Of a stretch of DNA of 64,000 bases, positions 39,079 to 48,402 are shown in pieces. How positions within the stretch are numbered: the stretch's first letter is position 1; each line of letters opens with the position of its first letter. This DNA is from Apilactobacillus bombintestini (lineage in GTDB: Bacteria > Bacillota > Bacilli > Lactobacillales > Lactobacillaceae): assembly GCF_003627035.1 (NCBI RefSeq), contig NZ_CP032626.1, positions 434,001 through 498,000 on the forward strand. Direction: 5' to 3'. Made by a program: the position numbers and the translations under genes. The notes under the pieces are model-generated. The model did not search any database. It worked only from the letters and a program-made list of their open reading frames with translations, and had not been told where the DNA came from.

Positions 39079-39495
39079 TTATTTATTGTGGTTAACGAAC
39101 ACAATAAGTTTGGACCAGAAGTAGTTAAATACAATAACAATTACTTGTCCGATGATTTTTAAAATGTTGAAGTTCTTATTTCCAAAGATCATTACACCTG
39201 GAACTAGAACAATTTCTTCCAATACTAGAGAAGCTAAACGACCAAATATAAATGAAAACATTTCTTTAAAATAGTCTTTAGCATTATCGGCATGTGAATG
39301 AAATACCCAGCGACGATTAGTAAAGAAAGCAAATAATACACTAGCTACCCAAGCAATGATGGTATTCCAGAAAGCTGAAATTTCAGGAAACATGTAGCGG
39401 CATCCAATGGCTACTACAATATCAATAATGGTAGTTAAAACACCCCAAAATAGATAAGCAATTACTTCTTTATATTTATTCCAAAGTTCAATCAT
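39079..39495 (-). CDS. GtrA-family membrane protein
   Basis: A 138-residue protein with four helices and the GtrA pattern: YLFWGVLTTIIDIVVAIGCRY near the start, FAFFTNRRWVF in the middle and FNYFWSKLIVF at the end. GtrA proteins are thought to flip undecaprenyl- or lipid-linked sugars for glycosylation of wall polymers. It starts 2 bases after the GT2 stop codon on the same strand, so the two act as a pair. No other glycosylation gene is attached. Confidence 0.87.
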   Translation of the reverse strand: MIELWNKYKEVIAYLFWGVLTTIIDIVVAIGCRYMFPEISAFWNTIIAWVASVLFAFFTNRRWVFHSHADNAKDYFKEMFSFIFGRLASLVLEEIVLVPGVMIFGNKNFNILKIIGQVIVIVFNYFWSKLIVFVNHNK

Positions 39496-39497
39496 AA

Positions 39498-40433
39498 TTA
39501 TTCTTTCTCTTTTACGATATATTTAGGGCGATTCTTAGTTTCTAGATAAATTTTACCAATGTAGTTACCAGCAATTCCTAAGCAGAATAGTTGTACACCA
39601 TTGATAAATAAAATAATAGAAACTAGAGAAGGCCAGCCGCTAACGGCACCACCAAAGAAAATAGCTCTTAGGACTACGAAAATTAATCCAATGATGGAAA
39701 TAAAGAATGAGAATCCACCAACCCAAGTAGCAACTTTTAGTGGTACATCAGAAAAGTCGACAATACCTTCTAGGGAATATTCTAATAATTGATATAGTGA
39801 CCAATGAGATTCACCGGCAGCTCTTTCAACACCATCATATTCGATATATTTGGTATTAAAACCAACCCAACTAAAAATACCTTTAGTAAATCGGTTGTAT
39901 TCACATAGTTTTAATACATTGTCTACATATTGACGAGTCATTAAACGATAATCACGTACATTTTGTTTAATTTCTACATCTGACATTTTGTTGATTACTT
40001 TGTAGAAGCTAGATGAAAGAAAGGCACGTACTGGATTTTGTTTTCTTGTTTTTTGAACACATCCAACTACGTCATAGCCATCTTCTTTTATGTACTTAAT
40101 CATCTTAGGTAATAAGGCAGGTGGATCTTGTAGATCTACGTCCATTACGGCTACGTAATCACCGCCTACATTATCTAATCCAGCAGCCATAGCAGATTCT
40201 TTTCCAAAGTTTCTGGAAAAGGAAACATAATGGACATTCTTATCTTTACTTCTTAAATTTTTAATTAAAGATAGTGTATTGTCTGATGAACCATCATTTA
40301 CGAACCAATATTCATGATTGTAGTTCATGTTGTTTTCCTTCATTTCGTTGAAAACACGTTCTACTTCATCATAGAAAAGATTGATTGATGGTTCTTCATT
40401 ATAACAGGGCACAATTAAACCAATTGTTTCCAA
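39498..40433 (-). CDS. Family 2 glycosyltransferase with C-terminal membrane helices (GtrB/CsbB-like)
   Basis: The 311-residue protein has a GT2 domain (about 1-225): GLIVPCYNEEPSI, VNDGSSDNT, SFSRNFGKESAMAAGLD and the metal-site VMDVDLQDPPALLP, followed by two membrane helices (about 230-300). This is the architecture of bactoprenol glycosyltransferases that load a sugar on a lipid carrier for teichoic acid decoration. AAGGAGG precedes the ATG at 40433. gtrA-like follows. Confidence 0.9.
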   Translation of the reverse strand: METIGLIVPCYNEEPSINLFYDEVERVFNEMKENNMNYNHEYWFVNDGSSDNTLSLIKNLRSKDKNVHYVSFSRNFGKESAMAAGLDNVGGDYVAVMDVDLQDPPALLPKMIKYIKEDGYDVVGCVQKTRKQNPVRAFLSSSFYKVINKMSDVEIKQNVRDYRLMTRQYVDNVLKLCEYNRFTKGIFSWVGFNTKYIEYDGVERAAGESHWSLYQLLEYSLEGIVDFSDVPLKVATWVGGFSFFISIIGLIFVVLRAIFFGGAVSGWPSLVSIILFINGVQLFCLGIAGNYIGKIYLETKNRPKYIVKEKE

Positions 40434-40556
40434 AATGAAACCTCCTTAAATAACGTTAATAACTACATTTTATCATAATATAATATAAATAAAATAATAT
40501 ATTATATTTATATTTTGTGGATAAAGCCTAATATTATCGGAAAAATTAAATTATTT

Positions 40557-40565
40557 TGTTATAAT
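40557..40565 (+). promoter_or_regulatory. Extended -10 promoter of the epimerase gene
   Basis: TGTTATAAT (40557-40565) is a perfect extended -10. It lies in a very AT-rich divergent region; no clear -35. Confidence 0.55.
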
Positions 40566-40599
40566 TATAGTATAAAACTTTTTGTGCGGAGGCGTAATA

Positions 40600-41748
40600 T
40601 TGAAAAAAACTATTAAAGTTATGACCATATTTGGGACACGTCCCGAAGCAATTAAAATGGCGCCTATAATTTTAGAGATGCAAAAACAATCTGAAAACTT
40701 TACTCCCATTACGGTATTAACTGGTCAACATAAAGAAATGCTAGATCAAGTAATGGATATATTTAATATTAAAGCTGATTATAATTTACATGTGATGAAG
40801 GCTAAACAAACCTTAAGTTCTATTACTACCACTGTGATTAGTAAGTTAGATGATATTATTCAAAAAGCCCAACCAGATATTATTTTGGTACACGGTGATA
40901 CCACAACTACTTTTGCAGCAGCGGTAAGTGCTTTTTACCACCAAATTCCACTAGGACATGTGGAAGCTGGTTTAAGAACTTGGGATAAGTATTCTCCTTA
41001 TCCAGAAGAAATGAATCGTCAAATGACTGATATTTTATCAGATGTATATTTTGCTCCTACTAAATTAAGTAGAGAAAATCTTTTAAAACAAAACTTAAAT
41101 GATGAAAGAATATATATCACTGGAAACACTGCTATTGATGCATTAAATCAAACGGTAGATAAAAACTATCATCACTCAGTATTAGACAACATCGCTGATG
41201 ATCATAAGATTATTTTATTAACTATGCATCGTCGTGAAAACCAAGGTGAACGTATGAAACGTACCTTTGAAGCTATTCGTGATGAGGTATTACGTCGTAA
41301 AGATATAGAAGTAGTATATCCAGTTCATCTAAGCCCAGCAGTTCAATCTGCTGCACACGAAATTTTTGATGGCATCAAGAGAGTTCATTTGATTGATCCA
41401 TTAGACGTAGTGGACTTTCATAATATGGCAGCTAGAAGTTACTTTATTATGACAGATTCAGGTGGAGTACAAGAAGAAGCTCCTTCATTAGGTAAACCAG
41501 TATTGGTATTGCGTGATGAAACTGAACGTCCAGAAGGAGTTACTGCTGGAACTCTTAAGTTAGTAGGAACTGATCCAAAAGTTATTAAACATGCGATGGA
41601 TGAATTATTTGATAATGATTCTGAATATCAACGTATGGCAACTGCTAAAAATCCTTATGGGGATGGAACTGCCTCCAAGCAAATTTTAAAAGCAATTGAA
41701 GATATTTTTAATGACCATAAATTAGATGGTGATAATAATGGATATTAA
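40600..41748 (+). CDS. wecB: UDP-N-acetylglucosamine 2-epimerase (non-hydrolysing)
   Basis: The enzyme interconverts UDP-GlcNAc and UDP-ManNAc, the latter needed for wall teichoic acid linkage units. TTG 40600 is chosen because GGAGG lies 7 bases upstream and it gives KKTIKVMTIFGTRPEAIKMAP; the frame extends to 40582 without a better start. Product about 382 residues, with HGDTTTTFAAAVSA, GHVEAGLRTWD, MHRRENQG and TDSGGVQEEAPSLGKPVLVLR. It overlaps the start of the next gene. In other Firmicutes the gene is called mnaA. Confidence 0.94.
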   Translation: MKKTIKVMTIFGTRPEAIKMAPIILEMQKQSENFTPITVLTGQHKEMLDQVMDIFNIKADYNLHVMKAKQTLSSITTTVISKLDDIIQKAQPDIILVHGDTTTTFAAAVSAFYHQIPLGHVEAGLRTWDKYSPYPEEMNRQMTDILSDVYFAPTKLSRENLLKQNLNDERIYITGNTAIDALNQTVDKNYHHSVLDNIADDHKIILLTMHRRENQGERMKRTFEAIRDEVLRRKDIEVVYPVHLSPAVQSAAHEIFDGIKRVHLIDPLDVVDFHNMAARSYFIMTDSGGVQEEAPSLGKPVLVLRDETERPEGVTAGTLKLVGTDPKVIKHAMDELFDNDSEYQRMATAKNPYGDGTASKQILKAIEDIFNDHKLDGDNNGY

Positions 41749-42625
41749 AAGACAAATGATTCGCTTTAAAAATTTTAGTATAAACGTAAAAAATCATTAT
41801 AAGAATGCAAATGTATCTGACTCAGCAATAGTTATTGCTTTTTATACGTTGCTTTCTTTATTTCCAATTACTATTATTACGGGAAGTATTTTAAGTATAC
41901 TAAATGTTAATTCATATGAAATTCTAGATTATCTAGAACCTTTGTTACCATCGACTATTTTTGACACTATTAGCCCTATAATTTCTTCGGCGTTACGTGG
42001 AGCAGGGGCCAATAATTTATCTTTTGGTTTAATTGTTGTAGTCTGGTCTGCTAGTCGAGCTTTAGCTGCTTTTCAAAGGGCGGTTAATCAAGCGTATGGA
42101 ATTGAAAATGATAGTAATATCATGAATCGGATTGTGTCATTTGTATGGATGCTGTTATTACTTATTTCATTAAGTATTTTCTTAGTATTTCTAGGATTTG
42201 GTAGAGTTATCATCAGATATACAGCATACTTAATGGGATTCTCTAAGTGGAATATTAATTTATTCATTATGTTGAGATACCCATTAACTATTTTGGGTAT
42301 ATTCGTATTAATGGTATTGCTATATTACTTCTTACCTAACGTAAATACTAAATGGAAGTATGTATGGATGGGATCTTTAGTGGTAACTATTGGATTGATA
42401 GTTCTATCTAAAGGATTTTCTATTTATCTACATTATTTTGCTAAAAGCGTTGATACTTATAAAGCAATCGGTGCCTTTGTAATTTTAATGTTGTGGCTAT
42501 ATATATTAGGCATGATTTTAGTGCTAGGTGCGGTTATCAATGCTGCTGTACAAGATAGTTTACACGTCAAAATTAGAGATAGAAAACCATCGATTAAGTC
42601 CTTTATAGGAAAAAAAGGCAAATAA
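41738..42625 (+). CDS. YihY/virulence factor BrkB-family membrane protein
   Basis: A roughly 295-residue protein with about six helices: HYKNANVSDSAIVIAFYTLLSLFPI at the start, SRALAAFQRAVNQAYG, and FVILMLWLYILGMILVLGAVINA at the end, all typical of the YihY family (once called RNase BN). The function is not known. Two in-frame ATGs exist, 41726 and 41738; both overlap the epimerase end and I prefer 41738, with GGTGAT upstream. It is co-transcribed with the epimerase. Confidence 0.88.
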   Translation: MDIKRQMIRFKNFSINVKNHYKNANVSDSAIVIAFYTLLSLFPITIITGSILSILNVNSYEILDYLEPLLPSTIFDTISPIISSALRGAGANNLSFGLIVVVWSASRALAAFQRAVNQAYGIENDSNIMNRIVSFVWMLLLLISLSIFLVFLGFGRVIIRYTAYLMGFSKWNINLFIMLRYPLTILGIFVLMVLLYYFLPNVNTKWKYVWMGSLVVTIGLIVLSKGFSIYLHYFAKSVDTYKAIGAFVILMLWLYILGMILVLGAVINAAVQDSLHVKIRDRKPSIKSFIGKKGK

Positions 42626-42658
42626 AAAAATCGTTGATAACATCAACGATTATTTTTT
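42625..42658. terminator. Bidirectional terminator
   Basis: AATCGTTGAT (42629-42638) pairs with ATCAACGATT (42642-42651), 3-base loop, with A and T runs on both sides. It lies between convergent genes. Confidence 0.87.
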
Positions 42659-43105
42659 TAATGATTTATAACTATCAACTAAGCTTTGTGCGAAAGTATC
42701 CAAAGTAGCGATATCTTTTTCATCCGGTTCAAGATTGATTTTAATACCATCGGAACCTTGAGTAGCATTAGTTTTCTTAAATTGTGCGATGAAGTCATCT
42801 ACAGCGGTGTTAAAGAACTCACCATAGAATTCATCACCAGATCCGGCAACTCCAAAAACTTTACCAGATAAATCTAAGTCGGCTAAATCTTCGAAGAAAT
42901 CTAAACCTTCTTCTGGAAGGTGACCTTCATTATAGGTATATGCACAAACTACGCAAATATCTGCATCTTCCAAATCTTGCGCATCAGTTTGTGAAATTTC
43001 AGATTCTTCAACGTCGACTCCTAAGTCTTCTAATCCTTCAGTAACAATGTCGGCAACGTCTTCATTGTTACCGGTAATAGTGGCAAATACTACATGTGCT
43101 TTCAA
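42650..43105 (-). CDS. Flavodoxin
   Basis: A 151-residue protein with the FMN phosphate-binding loop TITGNNED (about 9-16) at the end of the first strand, and the later CAYTYNEGHLPEE and GVAGSGDEFYGEFF flavin-contact loops. It is a small acidic electron carrier in the cytoplasm. Its partner is unknown. AAAGGACG precedes ATG 43105. It is monocistronic and divergent from recX. Confidence 0.9.
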   Translation of the reverse strand: MKAHVVFATITGNNEDVADIVTEGLEDLGVDVEESEISQTDAQDLEDADICVVCAYTYNEGHLPEEGLDFFEDLADLDLSGKVFGVAGSGDEFYGEFFNTAVDDFIAQFKKTNATQGSDGIKINLEPDEKDIATLDTFAQSLVDSYKSLKK

Positions 43106-43182
43106 TTATATTCGTCCTTTCAAAAGTCGGTGAATTAATTATATCAAATGTTTATAATGATGTTAAATAAAGGAGATGCATT

Positions 43183-43986
43183 ATGAAATCTAAAATTACC
43201 ATGATTGAGGCCCAAAAGAGAAAAGGGCGCTTTAATGTTTATGTGGATGGAAAATATGCTTTTCCAATGAGTGAAAACGTAATGATTAAATACCGTGTCT
43301 TTAAAGGAATGGAAATTGACGCGGAATTAAAAAATAAGTTAGTAAATGCTGATGAAGTATCCAAACTATACAGCAGAGCAATTGATTTCTTATCTCACCA
43401 GTTAAGAACTGAATCTGAAGTAGTAGATAAGTTAAAGAAATATACAGAAAACGAACAACATATTGCGCAAGTAATGCAACGATTAACTGAATTAAAGTTA
43501 GTTAATGACCAAAATTATGCTAATAGTTATGTTAGAACGGAAGTGCGAAAGCAGGATAAAGGTCCTAACAATGTGTTTTATAAATTAAAGGAAAAAAAGA
43601 TTCCAGAAGCATATATTGAAAATGCTATTCAAAACTTTTATTCAGATGAAGATATGCGAGAAAATTGTACGATTCAAATAGAAAAGACCTTTAAAAAGCA
43701 TCGTAGGGATGCTTTTAAGAATCGTTTAGAAAAAACTAAAATTGCAGTGATGAAAAAAGGTTATCCAATGGATGTAGTTTTAAGCATAATGGACAATATG
43801 GAATTCACCGTAGACGAAGAACAACAAATGGAACTATTACGTAAACAATTTGAAAAAGTATGGTACCGTAATCGCAGATATGATCACTTACAACGTGTAA
43901 TGAAGACCAAACAATCTCTATATCGAAAAGGCTTTGAAATGGATGATATAAACAGATTTATCGAAGAGAAAGAATCAGAACAATAA
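43183..43986 (+). CDS. recX: Regulatory protein RecX
   Basis: RecX inhibits RecA filament activity. The 267-residue protein has the three-helix repeat arrangement of the long Gram-positive form, with AIDFLSHQLRTESEVVDKLKKY and NVFYKLKEKKIPEAYIENAIQNFY. AAGGAGATGC precedes ATG 43183. The AI-2E gene follows after about 30 bases. recA is not in the window. Confidence 0.92.
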   Translation: MKSKITMIEAQKRKGRFNVYVDGKYAFPMSENVMIKYRVFKGMEIDAELKNKLVNADEVSKLYSRAIDFLSHQLRTESEVVDKLKKYTENEQHIAQVMQRLTELKLVNDQNYANSYVRTEVRKQDKGPNNVFYKLKEKKIPEAYIENAIQNFYSDEDMRENCTIQIEKTFKKHRRDAFKNRLEKTKIAVMKKGYPMDVVLSIMDNMEFTVDEEQQMELLRKQFEKVWYRNRRYDHLQRVMKTKQSLYRKGFEMDDINRFIEEKESEQ

Positions 43987-44017
43987 GTGGTATAATTTAA
44001 TCCGGAGGGTTCATTTA

Positions 44018-45148
44018 ATGACTAATAAAATAAAAAATTCGCCCATAATACTGTGGACATTAGAAATACTTTTAGTAGTAAGTATTGTTTGGGTTTGTAC
44101 TAAATTAGAATTTATTTTTTCACCAATAGGTATCTTTATATCGGCTGTATTTATGCCTATATTAATTGCGGGTGTGCTATTTTACATGCTTAATCCTATC
44201 GTTACTTTATTGATGAAAATAAAGATTACTAAACATAAGCACCTTTCAAGAACATCAGCAATCGTGATTGTTTATTTATTCTTGCTAGCGTTATTAGTGT
44301 ATGTAATATCATCATTTTTACCTAGCTTGATTGCACAAATTAGTAATTTGATTAACAATCTTCCTAAGATTGCTAAAGATATTAATCACTATGTGCAAGT
44401 ACATTCACGTACAGGGGTATTTCGTAAGTTTTATGCGTCTGAATATGTAGATCAATTGCAGAATTATATTTATAATTATGCTGAACACTCATTAGGTGGT
44501 CTTACTGAAAGTATGGGATCTATTATATCTGCAACAGCTTCTGCTATTGTGGTGATAGTTACCGTTCCGGTAGTTTTGTTCTATATGTTAAAAGATGGTC
44601 ACAAAATGATTCCCAATATTGCTAAGATGCTTCCTCCTAAGAGAAGACGTCGTGTTACTCGTTTACTAAGAAAAATGAGTGCCACCATTTCACATTACAT
44701 TGCTGGTCAAATGATTGAATGTTTATTCGTAGGGGTATTTACTTCTATTGGTTATATTCTAATCGGACAAAAATATGCACTTCTACTAGGATGCTTTGCA
44801 GGTATTTGCAACATTATTCCATATGTAGGACCATATATTGGTATAATGCCATCCATTTTTGTTGCATTGTCAGATAGTGTAAGTAAGTTGATTTGGGTAA
44901 TCGTAGTAGTTATAATTGTTCAACAATTAGATGGTAATTTAGTTTATCCTAATGTTATTGGAAAATCTTTGAATATTCATCCGTTAACGATTATAATTAT
45001 TTTATTGGCTGCTGGTAACATAGCAGGATTAATGGGAATGATATTAGCCATTCCTTTATATGCCGTGGTCAAAGTGGTAGTTCAATATCTATATAGTATT
45101 TGGATGTTGGAAGAAACCCAAAAAGAAATAAAAAGTGAAAAACATTAA
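44018..45148 (+). CDS. AI-2E family transporter-like membrane protein
   Basis: A 376-residue protein with about eight helices in the family pattern: PILIAGVLFYMLNPIV early, PVVLFYMLKDGHKM, and the C-terminal NIIPYVGPYIGIMPSIFVAL and QQLDGNLVYPNVIGKSLNIHPL. Family members have been linked to export of autoinducer-2 or to Na+/H+ exchange; the substrate here is unknown. CGGAGGG precedes ATG 44018. tagD follows after 15 bases. Confidence 0.9.
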   Translation: MTNKIKNSPIILWTLEILLVVSIVWVCTKLEFIFSPIGIFISAVFMPILIAGVLFYMLNPIVTLLMKIKITKHKHLSRTSAIVIVYLFLLALLVYVISSFLPSLIAQISNLINNLPKIAKDINHYVQVHSRTGVFRKFYASEYVDQLQNYIYNYAEHSLGGLTESMGSIISATASAIVVIVTVPVVLFYMLKDGHKMIPNIAKMLPPKRRRRVTRLLRKMSATISHYIAGQMIECLFVGVFTSIGYILIGQKYALLLGCFAGICNIIPYVGPYIGIMPSIFVALSDSVSKLIWVIVVVIIVQQLDGNLVYPNVIGKSLNIHPLTIIIILLAAGNIAGLMGMILAIPLYAVVKVVVQYLYSIWMLEETQKEIKSEKH

Positions 45149-45163
45149 AAAGCAGGAGATTTT

Positions 45164-45574
45164 ATGAAAAAAGTAATTACTTATGGAACATTTGATCTTT
45201 TACATAAGGGTCATGTTAGATTATTAAAACGCGCCAAGGAATTAGGCGATGATTTAACTGTTTGTGTTTCTACAGATGAATTTAACGCTGAAAAGGGAAA
45301 GAAAGCATATACTTCATATGAAGATCGTAAATATGTCTTGGAAGCTATTCGTTATGTAGATCACGTTATTCCAGAAAAGAGCTGGGACCAAAAGATTAAA
45401 GATGTTAAAGACAATGACATTGATATCTTTGTTATGGGTGATGATTGGAAAGGTAAGTTTGATTTTCTTAAAGATTATTGCCAAGTAATTTATTTACCTA
45501 GAACTGAAGGAATTTCAACTACTAAGATTAAGAAAGACTTAGGTCTTAGTGAAGAAAAAGATTGGAAACAATAA
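45164..45574 (+). CDS. tagD: Glycerol-3-phosphate cytidylyltransferase
   Basis: TagD makes CDP-glycerol from glycerol-3-phosphate and CTP for polyglycerolphosphate wall teichoic acid. The 136-residue protein has the nucleotidyltransferase motif HKGH (14-17) and the RTEGISTTKIKK signature (about 113-125), and is of normal length. AGGAGA precedes ATG 45164. The other tag genes are not adjacent. A terminator follows. Confidence 0.94.
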   Translation: MKKVITYGTFDLLHKGHVRLLKRAKELGDDLTVCVSTDEFNAEKGKKAYTSYEDRKYVLEAIRYVDHVIPEKSWDQKIKDVKDNDIDIFVMGDDWKGKFDFLKDYCQVIYLPRTEGISTTKIKKDLGLSEEKDWKQ

Positions 45575-45576
45575 CT

Positions 45577-45616
45577 AAAAACATCCTCGATATTTTTTCG
45601 TCGGGGATGTTTTTTA
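45577..45616 (+). terminator. Terminator after tagD
   Basis: AAAACATCCTCGA (45578-45590) pairs with TCGGGGATGTTTT (45601-45613) with a G-U pair, 10-base loop, then Ts. Confidence 0.83.
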
Positions 45617-45687
45617 ATAAGCATATTTTAGGCTGAATTTATATGTTACAATTAACAATATATTAATTAAACGGAAGGAATCGAAAA

Positions 45688-47268
45688 ATGGGTAATAAAA
45701 GTAGTATAGATGCAAGCGTAGATAAACGTCGTACGTTTGCCATTATCTCTCACCCGGATGCCGGGAAAACAACTATTACCGAACAATTACTTTTATTTGG
45801 GGGAATTGTTCGACAAGCAGGAACTGTTAAAGCCAAAAAGTCAGGTAATTTTGCTAAATCAGACTGGATGGAAATTGAAAAGAAACGTGGAATTTCTGTA
45901 ACTAGTTCTGTTATGCAATTTGATTATGGTGGAAAGAGAATTAATATCTTGGATACCCCAGGACACCAAGATTTCTCTGAAGATACTTATAGAACTTTAA
46001 TGGCGGTTGACTCAGCTGTCATGGTTATTGATGCTGCCAAAGGTATTGAACCTCAAACTAAGAAGTTATTCCAAATTTGTAAAATGCGTGGAATTCCTAT
46101 TTTTACCTTTATGAACAAGTTGGATCGAGACAGTCGTGATCCAATGGAATTGATTAGTCAATTGGAAGATGTTTTAGGTATTGAAGGATATCCTATGAAC
46201 TGGCCAGTTGGTTCAGGTAAGATTTTACGTGGATTATATGATCGTTATAATCGTCGTGTAGAATTATACCGTCCAGAAGATAAAAACAAACCATACTTAC
46301 CATTAGATGAAGATGGTAATTTATTAGAACCAAGTAAGCTAGAAGAAGATAACGTTTATCGCGATGCCAAAGAAAGCATGGATTTAATTGCTGAAGCAGG
46401 TAATCCTTTTGATGCTGAAAAAATTAGAAATGGTGAACAAACACCAGTATTCTTTGGTTCAGCATTGGTTAACTTTGGAGTTAAGACTTTCTTAGATGCA
46501 TACTTAAAATTTGCACCTAAACCTGGTGAACATGAAACTGAAAATGAAGTGGACTTAAAACCTGATGATAAGCAATTTACTGGTTTCGTATTTAAGATTC
46601 AAGCTAATATGAACCCTAAGCATCGTGACCGTATTGCGTTCGTTCGTGTTTGCTCTGGTGAATTTGAAAAGGGTATGGATGTTACTCTACAAAGAAATCA
46701 AAAGAAATTACGTTTATCTAACGTAACTGAATTTATGGCTGATACCCGTGAAAATGTGGAAAATGCCGTTGCCGGAGATATTATCGGATTGTATGATACT
46801 GGTAATTTCCAAATTGGTGACACTATTTATGCAGGTAAACGAGAAGTTAAATTTACTAAGTTACCTCAATTTACTCCTGAATTGTTTATGAAGGTTTCTG
46901 CTAAGAACGTTATGAAGCAAAAATCATTCCATAAAGGAATTAAGCAATTAGTACAAGAAGGTGCGGTTCAACTTTATACTGCATATACTACTGGAGATTA
47001 TATTCTAGGTGCCGTTGGTCAACTACAATTTGAAGTTTTCCAATTCAGAATGCAAAACGAATATAATTCAGAAGTAGTTATGGAACCAATGGGTAAGAAG
47101 ACTGCTAGATGGATTGATCCAGAACAATTAGATGAAAAGATGTCTTCATCTAGAAATATCCTAGTTAAGGATGGTCATGGTGATCCATTGTTCTTATTCG
47201 AAAATTCATTCGCTGAACGTTGGTTCAAAGAAAAGTATCCAGATGTTAAATTAACATCCAAACTATAA
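45688..47268 (+). CDS. prfC: Peptide chain release factor 3
   Basis: RF3 is a GTPase that removes RF1/RF2 from the ribosome after termination. The 526-residue protein has P-loop SHPDAGKTT (21-29), switch-2 [18 protein letters not shown] in [12 protein letters not shown], and the RF3-specific C-terminal parts. ACGGAAGGAA precedes ATG 45688. It is monocistronic. Length and domains are normal. Confidence 0.96.
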   Translation: MGNKSSIDASVDKRRTFAIISHPDAGKTTITEQLLLFGGIVRQAGTVKAKKSGNFAKSDWMEIEKKRGISVTSSVMQFDYGGKRINILDTPGHQDFSEDTYRTLMAVDSAVMVIDAAKGIEPQTKKLFQICKMRGIPIFTFMNKLDRDSRDPMELISQLEDVLGIEGYPMNWPVGSGKILRGLYDRYNRRVELYRPEDKNKPYLPLDEDGNLLEPSKLEEDNVYRDAKESMDLIAEAGNPFDAEKIRNGEQTPVFFGSALVNFGVKTFLDAYLKFAPKPGEHETENEVDLKPDDKQFTGFVFKIQANMNPKHRDRIAFVRVCSGEFEKGMDVTLQRNQKKLRLSNVTEFMADTRENVENAVAGDIIGLYDTGNFQIGDTIYAGKREVKFTKLPQFTPELFMKVSAKNVMKQKSFHKGIKQLVQEGAVQLYTAYTTGDYILGAVGQLQFEVFQFRMQNEYNSEVVMEPMGKKTARWIDPEQLDEKMSSSRNILVKDGHGDPLFLFENSFAERWFKEKYPDVKLTSKL

Positions 47269-47276
47269 AGCAAAAT

Positions 47277-47312
47277 AAAAAGGATTAGATTTAAAAATCT
47301 AATCCTTTTTTT
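47277..47312. terminator. Bidirectional terminator
   Basis: AAAAAGGATTAGATTT (47277-47292) pairs with AAATCTAATCCTTTTT (47295-47310). It lies between prfC and the convergent gene, whose stop codon is inside the stem. Confidence 0.88.
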
Positions 47313-48312
47313 GTACATATTTATCCACAATGAAATATAAATCATTAATTTCTAGCCAAGTAGTTTGGTGGTTATCCACAATTTGGTGAGTAACTTTAAA
47401 TACATCATTAGCATGTAAGAACTTTAAGCAACTACCATAAGGATAGTTATACACAGGAACACTTACTCGATTGTTATTAACTATTGCTGAGTAGTTAGTT
47501 GCTGTGATTTGCCAACTACTTGAATCGACTAATTGTTTAGCAAATGGGTAATGAATTTCTGCATAATCTAAATCCTTTATCCATTGATTAGGTCCAATGT
47601 TAAGCCAAACACAGTTGTGTGATTTAACTCTATAAAATACTTTCCAAGTACTGTCCTTAGGTAAGAATACATTATATATATCACCAGCAGTGTCATTAAA
47701 TACGGGTGTATATTTACGTAACTTAACATAATAGTTTACTCGTTCTACATTATTCCAATCAGATCGGCGATAATAGATAACTAAGTTTTGCACTTGATCG
47801 TTAAAGTATCCTTCTTTTGCACCGGAGTAAGTAATTATATTAAAACCTTGTAAAGAGGGGACGTTAATTTCAAAAGCATCTCCAAAACGTCCTAAAACCA
47901 TTTCCGGCATTTTAACCATGGAATATGTATCATAATTAATGAAGAAAACATTAACGGGTTTTCCACTTAATTTCATATAGTGGATAATTACTTGATTGTC
48001 ACGATGCTTAAAAACTCGTGTATCTCCTTCAATATTACATAGTACATAATGATCAAAATCAGGAATGATAAATTTAGTATTTTCATTTAACTTACCATTT
48101 AATATATCGAAACTTTTAAGGGGATGACCGTTTTCATCAACGTAATATATAGTCATTGACGCAGATGGTAACTTTTCAACATGTGTATAACTTTTTTTAG
48201 TTTTAACGTAATTGTGGTAGTGGTTGTTATTAACTTTATTAGTTGGCGCTGCCACGCTACGTTGCTTTTTAGGCATTAAAAAATGCAATACATTATTTAA
48301 AAAATTAAGCAC
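47299..48312 (-). CDS. MucBP-like repeat protein with SH3-like C-terminal modules
   Basis: A 337-residue protein. After a 50-residue polar N-terminus there are two MucBP-like beta repeats: about 54-116 (SMTIYYVDENGHPLKSF ... NQVIIHYMK) and about 118-186 (KPVNVFFINYDTYSM ... LVIYYRRS). Two further repeats about 195-255 and 275-335 resemble SLAP/SH3b modules (VFYRVKSHNCVWLNIG; VTHQIVDNHQTTWLEIN). Such modules bind mucin or cell-wall glycans. No clear signal peptide or LPXTG anchor is visible. GTG 48312 is preferred over ATG 48318, which abuts the AAGGAGGG site. Confidence 0.65.
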   Translation of the reverse strand: MLNFLNNVLHFLMPKKQRSVAAPTNKVNNNHYHNYVKTKKSYTHVEKLPSASMTIYYVDENGHPLKSFDILNGKLNENTKFIIPDFDHYVLCNIEGDTRVFKHRDNQVIIHYMKLSGKPVNVFFINYDTYSMVKMPEMVLGRFGDAFEINVPSLQGFNIITYSGAKEGYFNDQVQNLVIYYRRSDWNNVERVNYYVKLRKYTPVFNDTAGDIYNVFLPKDSTWKVFYRVKSHNCVWLNIGPNQWIKDLDYAEIHYPFAKQLVDSSSWQITATNYSAIVNNNRVSVPVYNYPYGSCLKFLHANDVFKVTHQIVDNHQTTWLEINDLYFIVDKYVQKKD

Positions 48313-48365
48313 AATCATCCCTCCTTTACATATATAATAACATACTGCTTTATATATTTTTTAAT

Positions 48366-48401
48366 AAAAAAGTCCCCATCTAATATAGATAGGGACTTTT
48401 C
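48366..48401 (-). terminator. Terminator of clpE
   Basis: AGTCCC (48371-48376) with GGGACT (48392-48397) and ATCTA (48378-48382) with TAGAT (48386-48390), flanked by A/T runs; just past the clpE stop on the minus strand. Confidence 0.82.
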
Positions 48402-48402
48402 T

